DNA of 64,000 bases from Methanohalophilus mahii DSM 5219 (GTDB taxonomy: Archaea; Halobacteriota; Methanosarcinia; Methanosarcinales; Methanosarcinaceae). The position numbers and the translations under genes were made by a program. The notes below the pieces were generated by a model, which was not told the origin of the DNA, made no database searches, and worked only from the letters and a program-made list of their open reading frames with translations. The stretch is taken from the NCBI RefSeq assembly GCF_000025865.1, contig NC_014002.1, positions 1,116,001 to 1,180,000 on the forward strand, given 5' to 3'. Every line of letters starts with the position of its first letter. Position 1 is the first letter of the stretch. Positions 9,241-18,712 of the stretch are shown here, in pieces.

Positions 9241-10536
9241 TTATTTCTTCTCTTCCGACAACAGAATTTTCACAAGGGCAGCTGCAACATCTACTGAAGC
9301 ATAATCTTCTTCCAGTAAGTTTTCGACCCAGTGCTCATAATTGCCAATGTGTCCATAATCAATAATCTTCTTGACGTTTTGTGACAGCATTTCTGCTCTG
9401 ATATCTTCAACATCACTCTGGGAAGGAACATTTTTCCTTACGATCTTCACATTTGTGTGTTTCTGTATAGTTTTGATCTTACGAATGTCCTTACCAAAAG
9501 CAAAGGTGATTGCAACTCCCTCTTTGCCTGCCCTACCGGTTCTGCCTATCCTGTGGACATATGATTCCTCATCCTGGGGAATGTCATAGTTGAAAACAGC
9601 CTCAATACTCTCCACATCGATACCACGGGCAGCAACATCAGTTGCAACGAGTGTCTCAATTTCCCCTTTCCTGAAATTGGACATAACACGTTCCCTTTGT
9701 GCTTGCCTCATATCACCATGCATGCCATCTACAAGATAACCTCGTGCCTTGAGGGTTTCAACCTGTTTATCGACATTTTTCTTGGTATTACAGAAAACAA
9801 GAGATGACTTGAAATTGTAAATATCTATTAAACGGCACAAAACTTCGGTCTTTGCATTGTCTTTGACTTCAAAATAGTATTGTTCAATCTGGGGGACCGT
9901 GAGTTTCTTATGAACCGTCTTTACCATCTGGGGATTTTGCTGGTATTTCTTTGTGAGTTTAATGATTGGCTTGGGCATTGTGGCAGAAAATAGAACTGTC
10001 TGTTTCTTACCGGGAGCACGACTGAGAATGAATTCAATGTCCTCCCTGAAACCCATGTCAAGCATTTCATCGGCTTCATCCAACACCACCATTTTCACAT
10101 CATCAAGTTTCAATGTCTTTCTCTGGAGGTGGTCCATAATTCGCCCGGGAGTACCAATTACAATGTGTACTCCTCTTCTCAATGCCTTAATCTGCCTGTC
10201 TATTGGCTGACCACCGTAAACAGGTAACATTTTAGTATTCTGATATTTGGCAAGTTTGCTCATCTCCTCAGCAACCTGATTTGCCAGTTCTCTGGTTGGA
10301 CAGAGGACCAATACCTGGACTTTCTTACTCTTGACATCCAGCATTTCAAGAGCAGGTATCCCGAAGGCAGCAGTTTTACCGGTACCGGTTTGTGCCTGTC
10401 CGATTACATCCTTACCTTCCATAAGATAAGGAATCGATTGGGACTGAATAGGGGTGGGTTCCTCAAAACCCATGTCTTCAACTGCACGTTCAATGTCTTT
10501 CGATAAATTCAAATCTTTAAAAGTTAATGATTCCAT
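9241..10536 (-). CDS. deaD: DEAD-box RNA helicase
   Basis: ATP-dependent RNA helicase of 431 residues. Q motif near 10-34, Walker A AQTGTGKT at about 48-55, PTREL near 81, DEAD at 153-156, SAT at 184-186, and HRIGRTGRAG in the second RecA domain. The start at ATG 10536 has AAAGGA at the right spacing, although the frame stays open for 26 codons upstream. The domain layout resembles the cold-induced DeaD of Methanococcoides. A long leader with its own TATA box precedes it, which is typical for a cold-shock helicase gene. Likely role: unwinding structured mRNA or rRNA. Confidence 0.93.
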   Translation of the reverse strand: MESLTFKDLNLSKDIERAVEDMGFEEPTPIQSQSIPYLMEGKDVIGQAQTGTGKTAAFGIPALEMLDVKSKKVQVLVLCPTRELANQVAEEMSKLAKYQNTKMLPVYGGQPIDRQIKALRRGVHIVIGTPGRIMDHLQRKTLKLDDVKMVVLDEADEMLDMGFREDIEFILSRAPGKKQTVLFSATMPKPIIKLTKKYQQNPQMVKTVHKKLTVPQIEQYYFEVKDNAKTEVLCRLIDIYNFKSSLVFCNTKKNVDKQVETLKARGYLVDGMHGDMRQAQRERVMSNFRKGEIETLVATDVAARGIDVESIEAVFNYDIPQDEESYVHRIGRTGRAGKEGVAITFAFGKDIRKIKTIQKHTNVKIVRKNVPSQSDVEDIRAEMLSQNVKKIIDYGHIGNYEHWVENLLEEDYASVDVAAALVKILLSEEKK

Positions 10537-11294
10537 GTTAAAGTTCCTTTTATATTCTGTTATCACAGTATCCTGAAAAATTGCCTGACACAGAATAGGT
10601 GCCTGTATAGGCATCTTTAGGGATAATGATGATCAATTAAATGTACTTGTTCTAAATGTTTCTTTAAACAAAAAGAGGCATGGTCCATAACAACGGCAAG
10701 TATATAAAGGTTGCCGGTAAGCAAAGCAATCCCGTAAATTAATTTTACTAAACCCCTATATGTTTCATAACATTCCGCAAAATATTTATACCAAAGTAGC
10801 CAAACACACCAGTCTAAAAGCAAAATAAACAGGCAAACCTGGCTGGTTTAAAGTATTCTACCATTTTATTTGAGCGTTTTTTCTTTTTGCCATAAGACGA
10901 AAAACATTACCTCAGTATCCTTAGAATTCAAGATTGCCTCATCCTGTCACTGCACCTTTGGAACCGTAACATTCAACCAGAAGATTCGACCCTTTTTACG
11001 TAACCATCGATATAATCTACACTATGTAAACATAATCTTCTGGGAAGGATCACGTCATTTTCCCAATCCGTCACATGGATCTTGTTTCTCCTCAATCCCA
11101 TCAGTTTCAATGAGAGAATAATCCGAGAAACCCGGCGAGTTGCCAAATTTCCATTTGAATACCTTTCTAGAATTTCTTAGCCCTATCCACCTTATCCGAA
11201 GCCACATCAGAATGTACTATTGCAGGCATGCTTAATCCCAAACAAATTGAGTATTCTCGTATATAATACAGATGATACTCAACTGGACAAAATT
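10537..11294. other. Long leader and spacer upstream of the DEAD-box gene
   Basis: 758 bases without a supported gene; a 68-codon open frame at 10617-10823 is judged part of the leader. Nothing recognisable was found in 10860-11294. The 5' untranslated region inferred from the TATA box at 10701-10708 is about 135-140 bases and includes a small hairpin (TGCCT/AGGCA near 10600-10615). Confidence 0.5.
10701..10708 (-). promoter_or_regulatory. TATA box of the DEAD-box helicase gene
   Basis: TTTATATA read on the minus strand, in the context CAACCTTTATATACTTG. Archaeal transcription starts about 25 bases downstream, giving a start near 10675 and a leader of about 138 bases before ATG 10536. Similar leaders (about 113 bases) are known upstream of the cold-induced helicase of Methanococcoides burtonii. 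Confidence 0.55.
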
Positions 11295-12344
11295 TTATTT
11301 CAAAACAACGGGAACAAGACCCTTATATTCAGCAGCTGTCATTATACTGACATCCATTTCCTCTGCAATATCCCACACTTTTGCAGTCCGCTCCCTGTAA
11401 AGAGGATCCCTGAGCAGGTGATGGTCGTATATAATAAGCTCCGGGACACTTTCCTTAATAATCCGGATGATATTATTTATGCTGCGATCGAGATTTGTCC
11501 TGTTGAAAAGGTAACCCAATAGATAGGTTGGAGGACCATCAAGTATCAATATATCCGGATTTTCATCAATAATCCACTGAGCATGGTCTTCGATGACCGG
11601 CCCCTGCAGATCCGATGTATGAAGTAACTTTTTACCTCCATATTCTATAATAGTAGCAATCACCCATCCTGTAGCAGAATACTCGATCCCATGGAAAAGT
11701 GGACGGCTAAAGCGCACCCTGGTATTGCCAATTTTAAATTCACAGCCATCTGAAAAATGTATTTCAGCAGATACAGGTTCTACCCATTTCTCAGATGACC
11801 AGTACTTTTGCATTTTCACAAATCGTTTTCGCCATCTTGAAATTAATTCGTCTCGTCTTTTTTGGTAATCACCAAAATCCATGGAAAAAGCTAGAGGTAA
11901 ACATTCCACCGGATCTTTGTAATGACATTGCATCGGAGGAGAGTATTTTAGAGTGGTCCCTTTAAGCCGACTCAACGATTGCAGGAACTTACGGGACCTC
12001 CCCCACTGTGAATGGTTTATCCACCTGTTAGGATCCTTTATCCACATATTGCTATTGAGATATGTTTTACAGGAATCTTCATCCACCATATAATGATCAA
12101 AGTGATAATGACTGATTATGATATGTTCCGCTTCTTTCATTTCTTCTTTGATTTTATGTATAGCACTGCACAGATAGAACTGTTTTTGAGAATCCGAAAG
12201 CGGAAAACTCTTTTGCAAAATTGCAGCTCCAGGATCTATGAGTATACTTGTATCAGGAGTTTTTACAAAAATACATGATGATTTAGCTCCCATTGAATCA
12301 AAGGACACAAGCCGAAATTCCAGTTCACTCGCCTGATTCATCAT
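11295..12344 (-). CDS. UPF0282 family metallo-beta-lactamase-fold hydrolase
   Basis: Protein of 349 residues (348 if the second ATG is used). The metal-binding motif HYHFDH (H79, H81, D83, H84) of the metallo-beta-lactamase fold is present, with a later HTSDLQGP and DGPPTYL, and a C-terminal IIYDHHLLRDP block that is characteristic of the archaeal UPF0282 family. Substrate unknown; nuclease or hydrolase activity is possible. It stands alone as a single gene on the minus strand. Confidence 0.85.
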   Translation of the reverse strand: MMNQASELEFRLVSFDSMGAKSSCIFVKTPDTSILIDPGAAILQKSFPLSDSQKQFYLCSAIHKIKEEMKEAEHIIISHYHFDHYMVDEDSCKTYLNSNMWIKDPNRWINHSQWGRSRKFLQSLSRLKGTTLKYSPPMQCHYKDPVECLPLAFSMDFGDYQKRRDELISRWRKRFVKMQKYWSSEKWVEPVSAEIHFSDGCEFKIGNTRVRFSRPLFHGIEYSATGWVIATIIEYGGKKLLHTSDLQGPVIEDHAQWIIDENPDILILDGPPTYLLGYLFNRTNLDRSINNIIRIIKESVPELIIYDHHLLRDPLYRERTAKVWDIAEEMDVSIMTAAEYKGLVPVVLK

Positions 12345-12430
12345 AATACACCCCGTATGTAAATAACCGATTGCCGTTATACTATTAAATTCAAAACCGA
12401 TTTAAAATGGATTGAATCACTGAAAAATAA

Positions 12431-13213
12431 TCAAATACCCACAGACTCATCTTTCTTACTGCCTGTTTCCTGTTCTTTCACAACATCTTTCTGCTGTGCG
12501 ACTGCTTCTGCATGCGCAACTGCCCCACGAAGCCCTTTTCGCCTTCTGTCAAGGGAGCGCAAGGATTTACCTCTGCCGTATAGCAAGAGTACATCATTAA
12601 CTTCAATACGTGTGGATGCTACAGGGGCCCCAATATATTTACCCCCGGGTTTCTGGATACCAAGAATCAACACTCCCTCATCCACAAGGTTCAACTCCTT
12701 CAGGATTTTACCGGCCAGCCAGTCTTCAGAACCAACTTCCAGTTCTGAAACCTGATAATCCCCACCCAGATAAATCAAACTTGCAGAATCTGATGTCTGA
12801 ATGTCGGTCCATCTGGTAAGAGAAAAAGTGATAACACGACTGAGGAACCTATCAACTTTATTACTACGTGTAAAGATTAAAATTGATAACATACCAAGTG
12901 TAATGACTACGACATAACTTAGCAATGTATCAGAAGCAGGATTCAGGAAGACAAGTACCATAGAAGCCATCAGAGTAATTATTCCTGCATTCCCCACAAG
13001 CATAAGTAACATCAGTATCCTGCGGCGTACAGGATGATTCATTATTTTTTCGGATTCCGTGGTTGTAAATCCCGCACCTGAAAGTGCAGATCTCGCCTGA
13101 AAACGTGCGACTTCACGGGAAAGGCCGGTTAGGGTTAACGCAATCGTGGCTATACGATTGATAAAAAGAGACAAAATAATTACCGCAAAAACCGTAATAA
13201 ATGCCGTGATCAT
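12431..13213 (-). CDS. Membrane protein with TrkA-C (RCK_C) domain
   Basis: 260 residues. Three hydrophobic segments lie at about 2-28, 66-88 and 95-112. They are followed by a cytoplasmic TrkA-C ligand-binding domain from about 145 to 220 (YQVSELEVGSEDWLAGK, then DVLLLYGRG) and a charged tail. RCK_C domains bind small ligands and gate transport. The membrane part is too short for a complete channel, so it may be a regulatory subunit. No partner gene is adjacent. Confidence 0.75.
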   Translation of the reverse strand: MITAFITVFAVIILSLFINRIATIALTLTGLSREVARFQARSALSGAGFTTTESEKIMNHPVRRRILMLLMLVGNAGIITLMASMVLVFLNPASDTLLSYVVVITLGMLSILIFTRSNKVDRFLSRVITFSLTRWTDIQTSDSASLIYLGGDYQVSELEVGSEDWLAGKILKELNLVDEGVLILGIQKPGGKYIGAPVASTRIEVNDVLLLYGRGKSLRSLDRRRKGLRGAVAHAEAVAQQKDVVKEQETGSKKDESVGI

Positions 13214-13320
13214 TTCGAGTTTGCTCCTTGCATCCTATTAGAACTAAAGACATTTATCATTATCTAAATCAAAAAGAGCAATGAAATTTAAGAAAAATAA
13301 TAGGAGAGGAGGAAAATTAT

Positions 13321-13339
13321 GGCAATTCAGTGAATTGCC
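13321..13339. terminator. Hairpin after the 53-residue protein gene
   Basis: GGCAATTCA and TGAATTGCC form a near-perfect 19-base palindrome 9 bases past the stop of the minus-strand small gene. AT-rich sequence follows on the minus strand. Confidence 0.5.
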
Positions 13340-13348
13340 CTTTAATGA

Positions 13349-13510
13349 TCAGCCGATAAGATTGGCATAAGCGGTCAACCTGTACAGAGAAAACAATCCA
13401 AATGCCAGGATAACCATTATGAAAACCATCTCATTACTCATCATGCTATGGTTTGCCTGTCTGGTAAAATCCCCATTCTCAAGTACAGATTCATTTTGGT
13501 AAATTTCCAT
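13349..13510 (-). CDS. 53-residue single-helix membrane protein
   Basis: Short gene with a strong ribosome binding site: GGAGGT ends 6 bases before ATG 13510. The product has a polar N-terminus (MEIYQNESVLENGDF) and one hydrophobic segment at about 28-45 (MVFIMVILAFGLFSLYRL). A hairpin follows the stop. A palindrome ATCACA-N5-TGTGAT (13534-13550) lies just upstream of the ribosome site and may be an operator or mRNA hairpin. Not recognised; the translation signals make it a credible microprotein. Confidence 0.65.
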   Translation of the reverse strand: MEIYQNESVLENGDFTRQANHSMMSNEMVFIMVILAFGLFSLYRLTAYANLIG

Positions 13511-13823
13511 TTACTAACCTCCGTTTATCAATTATCACATATACTGTGATGTTTAATCATTACAAATATCTATAATGATTTATCATTAATAAACTTTTCT
13601 ACCTCTTATAAATCACACCAAAAATTTGCCGGTATCAGCAATTAAATACTGTGAAAAGCTCGCATGTATGCCATTTACAGATAATCCAATTTTTCTGTAT
13701 CCCAGAATGGCAACTACATTATGTGCAAAGCCTCATCAATTCGACAAAGGCTTAAGAAAAGATAGCAGCAAGCAAATCTTTGTGTCGAGTATGTATATCT
13801 GGAATAAATAAAAACAGTTATAC
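13511..13823. other. Intergenic region between divergent genes
   Basis: 313 AT-rich bases. Contains the palindrome at 13534-13550 and several ATGATTA-type repeats (13555-13590). A 61-codon open frame at 13626 has no supporting signals and was left out. Confidence 0.4.
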
Positions 13824-14702
13824 ATGGATAAATGGGGAAAATACCGAATCAATGATGCACATTGCCATTACGGAACAAACTCGATCTTCATGACAATGGC
13901 TTTAAGGCCCACCACCAGAATCAGTAATAACATACAGAGATTGCAGGAGAACATGGACAGGAATAATGTCAAAAACTGTGTTCTTTTTGCACAACCCGAA
14001 CCTTCAAACACTTTCGGACATTTCTGGAAAGGCCTATTATATCATCTCAAAAACAAATCTCCAGACCCTGATGAACCATACTCTGGCTGGAAGATAGATT
14101 ATACCAGAGCAAACGATGAAATATGGGCAATTGATGATGATCGGGTCGCGTTTATACCATTCATAGCTGCAAATGATAGTGCCAAAAATATTGCAAAATA
14201 TGAAGATGAAAACGAAAATCCTCCTGCAGGGATAAAGTATTACGGAATCTATGGAAACATGCCTGATGATTCAATTCTGAGTTATATGAATGAAAACTGT
14301 ATGAACCTTCTTTTGCACATCCCGATGGCGTGCAGTAAAAACCCTTATCGATTGCTGGATAAAGTAGAAAAATACCCGGATATTAATTTTCAGCTTGCAC
14401 ATCTGGGGGATGGTATCCCTGAAATTATAAAAGCAGTTGGCGATCTTGACAATCTCTATCTGGATACTGCAATGTCAAACCATGAAGCATACAGGTACAT
14501 GTACGAAAATAATGGCACGACTACTGAGGATATAATAACCAGCCAGCCCGAAGGAAAAGTCCTTTTTGGTTCAGATGAACCCTGGGGAAACCTGCAGGAA
14601 CAACTCCAGGTCATAATTAAACTACAGGAAGACGGAAACTTTTCAGCGAAGGATGTTGACAGGGTGTTGTACCAAAATGCAGCACATCTATGGGATTTCT
14701 GA
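13824..14702 (+). CDS. Amidohydrolase family protein (amidohydrolase_2)
   Basis: TIM-barrel metal hydrolase of 292 residues. The N-terminal metal ligands are in DAHCHYG (about 11-17), later conserved pieces are LLLHIPMA, FQLAHLGDG and the C-terminal FGSDEPWG with the metal-binding aspartate near 250. The family includes decarboxylases and lactonases; the substrate cannot be deduced. It starts at ATG 13824 and is followed 87 bases later by a small cysteine-containing protein in the same direction. Confidence 0.85.
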   Translation: MDKWGKYRINDAHCHYGTNSIFMTMALRPTTRISNNIQRLQENMDRNNVKNCVLFAQPEPSNTFGHFWKGLLYHLKNKSPDPDEPYSGWKIDYTRANDEIWAIDDDRVAFIPFIAANDSAKNIAKYEDENENPPAGIKYYGIYGNMPDDSILSYMNENCMNLLLHIPMACSKNPYRLLDKVEKYPDINFQLAHLGDGIPEIIKAVGDLDNLYLDTAMSNHEAYRYMYENNGTTTEDIITSQPEGKVLFGSDEPWGNLQEQLQVIIKLQEDGNFSAKDVDRVLYQNAAHLWDF

Positions 14703-14788
14703 ACTGCAGGATAACTTAAAATAATAGCACATCCCAAACTATTATTGCCGTACTCTATTTAATTATGATTCTTTAAAGGAGGATAAGT

Positions 14789-14941
14789 ATGGCAAAAAAG
14801 ATGTGTGCCTGGAAAAAAGATGATATAAAAGAAAATACGAAGGAATTTAAAAAACTGATCAAGAATCCATCTTATTACTGTATGAAATGTGGCCGGGCCG
14901 CAAAGGATGACAAGAACCTCTGCAAAGCCAAAAAACTTTGA
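14789..14941 (+). CDS. 50-residue cysteine-containing protein (zinc-ribbon-like)
   Basis: Small gene with AAAGGAGG 6 bases before ATG 14789. The basic product has a CMKCG pair at 31-34 plus C6 and C45, which could bind one zinc. The pattern (basic N-terminal helix then CxxCG and a final cysteine) looks like a conserved methanogen hypothetical protein, which is memory rather than a search result. It may form an operon with the amidohydrolase gene. Function unknown. Confidence 0.7.
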   Translation: MAKKMCAWKKDDIKENTKEFKKLIKNPSYYCMKCGRAAKDDKNLCKAKKL

Positions 14942-14976
14942 ACAGGTAGTCAAAAGTTACCCAAAACAGTGGATTA

Positions 14977-15900
14977 TCAGATATCCAGATCTTCTATGTT
15001 TTCCCTTATGCTTGCTGAAGATTCTTTTAGTGCATGTTCCTGTTCTTCTGTCAGTTCCAACTCTATTATACCTTCAATACCATCACAACCAATTTTGGCA
15101 GGTACACCGAAATATATTCCTTTCTGGCCGTATTCCCCTTGCAGGTAAGCAGAAACAGGCAGGATTCTCTTTTCATCTCTCAGGATTGATTCCACCATCT
15201 GCACTATGGCAGCTGAGGGCGCATAAAAAGCGCTACCCTGTTTGAGAAGAGCAACGATTTCAGCACCGCCATGAATTGTACGTTCTACAAGCCCTGCAAT
15301 AACATCTTCTCCAAGCAATTCTGGCAGAGGCGTCCCGAATACTGAAGAATGCTGGGGCAGGGGAAGCATCTGGTCCCCATGACCACCTATCACCATTGCT
15401 TCAACATCTCTTTTGGAGTAGGCAAGCTCATCGGCAATAAAACTGGCAAAACGTCCCGTATCAAGTATTCCACTCATTCCAAACACACGATTTGGTTCAA
15501 AGCCAGTTATTTCCAGGGCCACATAAGTCATGATATCAAGAGGATTGGTAACAGCAATAACAATCGATTTAGGTGCATATTGCTTGATTTTCTCACAAAC
15601 ATCTTTCATGATCTTAGTATTGATATTTATCAGATCAGCTCGGCTCATACCGGGTTTTCTTGCAGCACCGGCAGTTATGATTACAATATCTGAATCAACA
15701 ATGTCCGCATAGTCATTACTGCCTTTAATTTTAGTATCATATCCTACTATAGCTCCTGCCTGCATCAGGTCCAGGGCTTTTCCCTGAGGTAAACCTTCAA
15801 CTATATCCACAAGGACAATGCTACCGAACTCCATTTCGGCAAGTCTCTGCACAGTAGTTGCACCAACATTCCCTGCTCCTATTACTGAGATTTTAGCCAT
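14977..15900 (-). CDS. mdh: Malate dehydrogenase
   Basis: NAD(P)-dependent dehydrogenase of the lactate/malate family, 307 residues. The nucleotide loop GAGNVGATT is at 8-16 with D33 at the end of strand 2. Substrate residues R81 and R87 (ARKPGMSR, the malate-type loop), R150 and the catalytic pair D147/H174 (IGGHGDQ) are present. The loop composition favours malate over lactate. It interconverts malate and oxaloacetate for biosynthesis in methanogens. It is monocistronic. Confidence 0.94.
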   Translation of the reverse strand: MAKISVIGAGNVGATTVQRLAEMEFGSIVLVDIVEGLPQGKALDLMQAGAIVGYDTKIKGSNDYADIVDSDIVIITAGAARKPGMSRADLININTKIMKDVCEKIKQYAPKSIVIAVTNPLDIMTYVALEITGFEPNRVFGMSGILDTGRFASFIADELAYSKRDVEAMVIGGHGDQMLPLPQHSSVFGTPLPELLGEDVIAGLVERTIHGGAEIVALLKQGSAFYAPSAAIVQMVESILRDEKRILPVSAYLQGEYGQKGIYFGVPAKIGCDGIEGIIELELTEEQEHALKESSASIRENIEDLDI

Positions 15901-16096
15901 TGCAAAAGCACCTTTGATGTGATTTTATTAAGAGAATACCAAATTAGAATTTTTTATAATTAAACCTATTCTTTTGCTATTAATATTGCTTCTCCATATA
16001 TATAGAGGTGTTTTTTGAAAACATTGGTTTAAAATATGCAGAAAATATAACTGGAGATGGTATATCGAATGAGAATTAACCAAAAACGGTGATAAT

Positions 16097-17332
16097 GTGC
16101 AAGATATCCTGATTTTCGTAATAACCATCGTATTAATAACAATTCTTCTCTGGAAGATTAGATTGCCTCCTTTCCTTGTCCTGACAGGTGCAGCCCTTTT
16201 TTACGGTATATTCAGCGGGATGCAGCAAAACGCAATCGCAATGGCTACACAGGGTGCAGGCAGGATATTTGCACTCCTTGCAATTCCTATTTTTTCAGGG
16301 TCACTGATTGCCCTGGTAATAAGACAGGAAAATTTTGCTCAGCGGATCGTCTCGGATATGCAAAAAATATCCTCACGACCCACCCTCATATCTGCTATTA
16401 CAGGTTACCTGCTATCCATCCCCCTCATGTGTTGCCTGACAGCTTATGTGGTAATGATTCCTCTTGTTGAAAACCTGAAAGTAAACTCCGGGATCAGGAA
16501 GAAATGTTATTATGCGACCGCGATAGGAAGTACACTTTCATTTGTCCTTCTGTATCCCCTTCCTGTTATGTACAGTATTACAAGAAGTCTTAATTTTAAT
16601 GTTGATGCTGGCTTCAACCTGGCTGCGATCACTATATCTATACTTCTTTTTATCTTTGGATACCTGCTTATTTCAAAAAGAGGTAGCCACAAAGATAGAT
16701 GGAAAGAAAGAGAATTGACAGGAAAAGAGTCACCTATTGGTTGGGTTCCATTAATACTGCCCATTGTTTTCCTGACAATTGGCCATTTTTTGCCGGGAGC
16801 TTCACTACTGGCGGACATCAATCTTGCTATTATTATTGCAGCCAGTGCGTCCCTGTTACTGGTAAAAAAGGAAAATCTGGATATAGTTTTTGAAAAAGGC
16901 ACCCGCAACGCCGGCATTATATTGCTGGACCTTTGCGGTGCCGGGGCACTTGGAGGAGTGATTGCTGCAAGTTCATTTGCAGAAAATACCTATAATCTTA
17001 TCGGACACCTAATACCTGCTCTTTTCATTCCGTTTCTTTTCGCCGCAATAATCCAGACGGCGCAGGGCTCCAGGGCCGTTACTGCGATAATAACTTCATC
17101 CATACTCGCCTACAGCCCCTATGTTTCAGATGTGGCAACCATTCCCCTGATATTGATGATTTCAGCGGGCACAATGGTATTTTCCTATGTTACAGATCCG
17201 TTTTTCTGGCTGATCCAGAGAACCACGGGCGATGATGTGAAAACGGTAGTATCGAGTTATACTATTCCACTTGCCATACTGGGTATATTACTATTCACTT
17301 CAGTCCTCCTCCTTGATTACTTCCTGTTCTGA
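16097..17332 (+). CDS. DUF401 family permease (GntP/CitMHS-like)
   Basis: Integral membrane protein of 411 residues with about ten hydrophobic segments spread over the whole length. The recurrent small-residue turns (IPLMCCLTAYVV, ALGGVIAASSFAENTY and IQTAQGSRAVTAII) match the DUF401 anion permease family. The start GTG 16097 has GGTGAT just upstream. The transported compound is not known. The gene is followed 40 bases later by a macro-domain gene. Confidence 0.8.
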   Translation: MQDILIFVITIVLITILLWKIRLPPFLVLTGAALFYGIFSGMQQNAIAMATQGAGRIFALLAIPIFSGSLIALVIRQENFAQRIVSDMQKISSRPTLISAITGYLLSIPLMCCLTAYVVMIPLVENLKVNSGIRKKCYYATAIGSTLSFVLLYPLPVMYSITRSLNFNVDAGFNLAAITISILLFIFGYLLISKRGSHKDRWKERELTGKESPIGWVPLILPIVFLTIGHFLPGASLLADINLAIIIAASASLLLVKKENLDIVFEKGTRNAGIILLDLCGAGALGGVIAASSFAENTYNLIGHLIPALFIPFLFAAIIQTAQGSRAVTAIITSSILAYSPYVSDVATIPLILMISAGTMVFSYVTDPFFWLIQRTTGDDVKTVVSSYTIPLAILGILLFTSVLLLDYFLF

Positions 17333-17372
17333 AGTGACAACAAATATTAACCAGTAAAAAAGACCAAAGATT

Positions 17373-17894
17373 ATGGATAAACAAATAATCAAAATCATAA
17401 AAGGCGACATCACCGAACAGAAAGTTGATGTTATTGTTAATGCGGCCAACAATTCCCTGCTAGGCGGAGGAGGGGTTGATGGAGCAATACACAAAGCTGC
17501 AGGACCTAAACTGCTGGAAGAGTGCAGGGCACTGAATGGATGTCCAACAGGTGAAGCAAAAATCACACACGGCTATGACCTGCCGGCAAAATGGGTCATA
17601 CACACAGTGGGACCTGTCTGGCACGGCGGAAACAATGACGAGGACAAAATGCTGGCCAAATGTTACAGGAATTGCCTTAAGCTGGCGGCAGAAAAAGGAA
17701 TAAAAACAATCGCCTTCCCCTCAATAAGCACCGGAGCCTACCATTTTCCTATACAGCGGGCAGCTGAAATAGCGATAAATGAAGTGATCGATTTTCTGGA
17801 AGAAAAACCGGTTTTTGAGAAGATAGTATTTGTATGTTTTAACGATGAAGCATACAGTAATTTCAGCAGGACACTTGATGAGAGAATAAAATAA
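17373..17894 (+). CDS. Macro domain protein (O-acetyl-ADP-ribose deacetylase type)
   Basis: Single macro domain, 173 residues. ADP-ribose binding motifs are [19 protein letters not shown] (about 11-29), [14 protein letters not shown] (31-44) and [11 protein letters not shown] (about 114-124). The MacroD/YmdB pattern suggests hydrolysis of O-acetyl-ADP-ribose or mono-ADP-ribose from proteins. Single domain of normal length, probably expressed with the upstream permease. Confidence 0.92.
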   Translation: MDKQIIKIIKGDITEQKVDVIVNAANNSLLGGGGVDGAIHKAAGPKLLEECRALNGCPTGEAKITHGYDLPAKWVIHTVGPVWHGGNNDEDKMLAKCYRNCLKLAAEKGIKTIAFPSISTGAYHFPIQRAAEIAINEVIDFLEEKPVFEKIVFVCFNDEAYSNFSRTLDERIK

Positions 17895-18016
17895 ACAAAG
17901 CAGTATATAGAAATGATCGGAATTATTATGATTTACCTGCAATGTAACCTTCAGATAGAACAATGGATTGGACTTTCATACAGGAAATTCAACATAAAGC
18001 ATTATAAAAAGGAAAG

Positions 18017-18712
18017 TTAAGAAAGGAGTCCAGTGAATCTATTCAGCAAAAATGATTTTATTTCAGCCCACCTTCGTGGAAACATGTGAGGAAGTGTTAC
18101 AAACAAAATAACAATCATTGCAAATTTTGCGATATTCCAAATCAACCCAATTTGGATAGGAGATTTTGATACAATATCCACAACACCCGCTATACCTGCT
18201 AACATGGAGATGATGCCCTCTGCAAGTAAAAAAAAACTCTGAATAAGATGCTGATACCTTTCACCATTTAACTATTGAACTTTTTTAAGTTGAACCCCTA
18301 TTTGATCAATAAATGTGTTTTCAGTAGACGTTTGAGCGTCTCCATTATCCCACTCAAAGAGCTGATCAATCGCTGATTTCTCATTTATATAAATCTTTGA
18401 TCTGACAAACATAAGTGCAGACTCATAAATACTGAAAAATAAACAAAACAATGCCAAAACTATGAAAGCAAACGACCAAATCCCTATATTATTTTGTGAA
18501 TGTGTTATTGCTTCTAGGGTTTCTGTTAGTACTATGCTCAACGATGTTAAAAAGAAACCAATAATAACACTCGAGATTGTGGCAATATATTTGGCCTTAG
18601 TTTCTAAATTCCGGCCTCTTTCCCATTCCATTTGAAAAAGGTTAAATGCGCGATCATCTGCATCCACAATATCACTCACTTGATTCAGCAATTTGCTCAA
18701 AGTATATGTCAT
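18017..18712 (-). CDS. Membrane protein with in-frame amber codon, candidate pyrrolysine protein
   Basis: Two open frames, 18712-18272 and 18205-18017, lie in the same frame and are separated only by TAG at 18274-18272 and 22 sense codons. Read through, the product is 231 residues with the amber at 147. The N-terminal part has an amphipathic helix (ERGRNLETKAKYIATISS, about 31-48) leading into two membrane segments, a layout like 2TM effector domains such as SLATT. After the amber come two further hydrophobic stretches (LIQSFFLLAEGIISMLAGIAG and FAMIVILFVTLP). The first of these begins before the only downstream ATG. The genome encodes pyrrolysine in mtmB, and no other readable gene here ends in TAG. 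The gene overlaps the NYN gene by 41 bases. Alternative: a normal amber stop followed by a separate 62-residue gene (weak GAGGG before ATG 18205). Confidence 0.6.
18272..18274 (-). other. In-frame amber codon (UAG), possible pyrrolysine at residue 147
   Basis: CTA on the plus strand reads TAG on the coding strand, in the context GTT CAA TAG TTA AAT. The frame continues for 84 sense codons to a TAA at 18017-18019. Whether it is read as pyrrolysine or as stop cannot be settled from sequence alone. Confidence 0.5.

Noticed and set aside
10617-10823. 68-codon frame upstream of the DEAD-box gene
   Set aside because: No ribosome site or recognisable domain, and the mapped TATA box falls inside it; best explained as leader.
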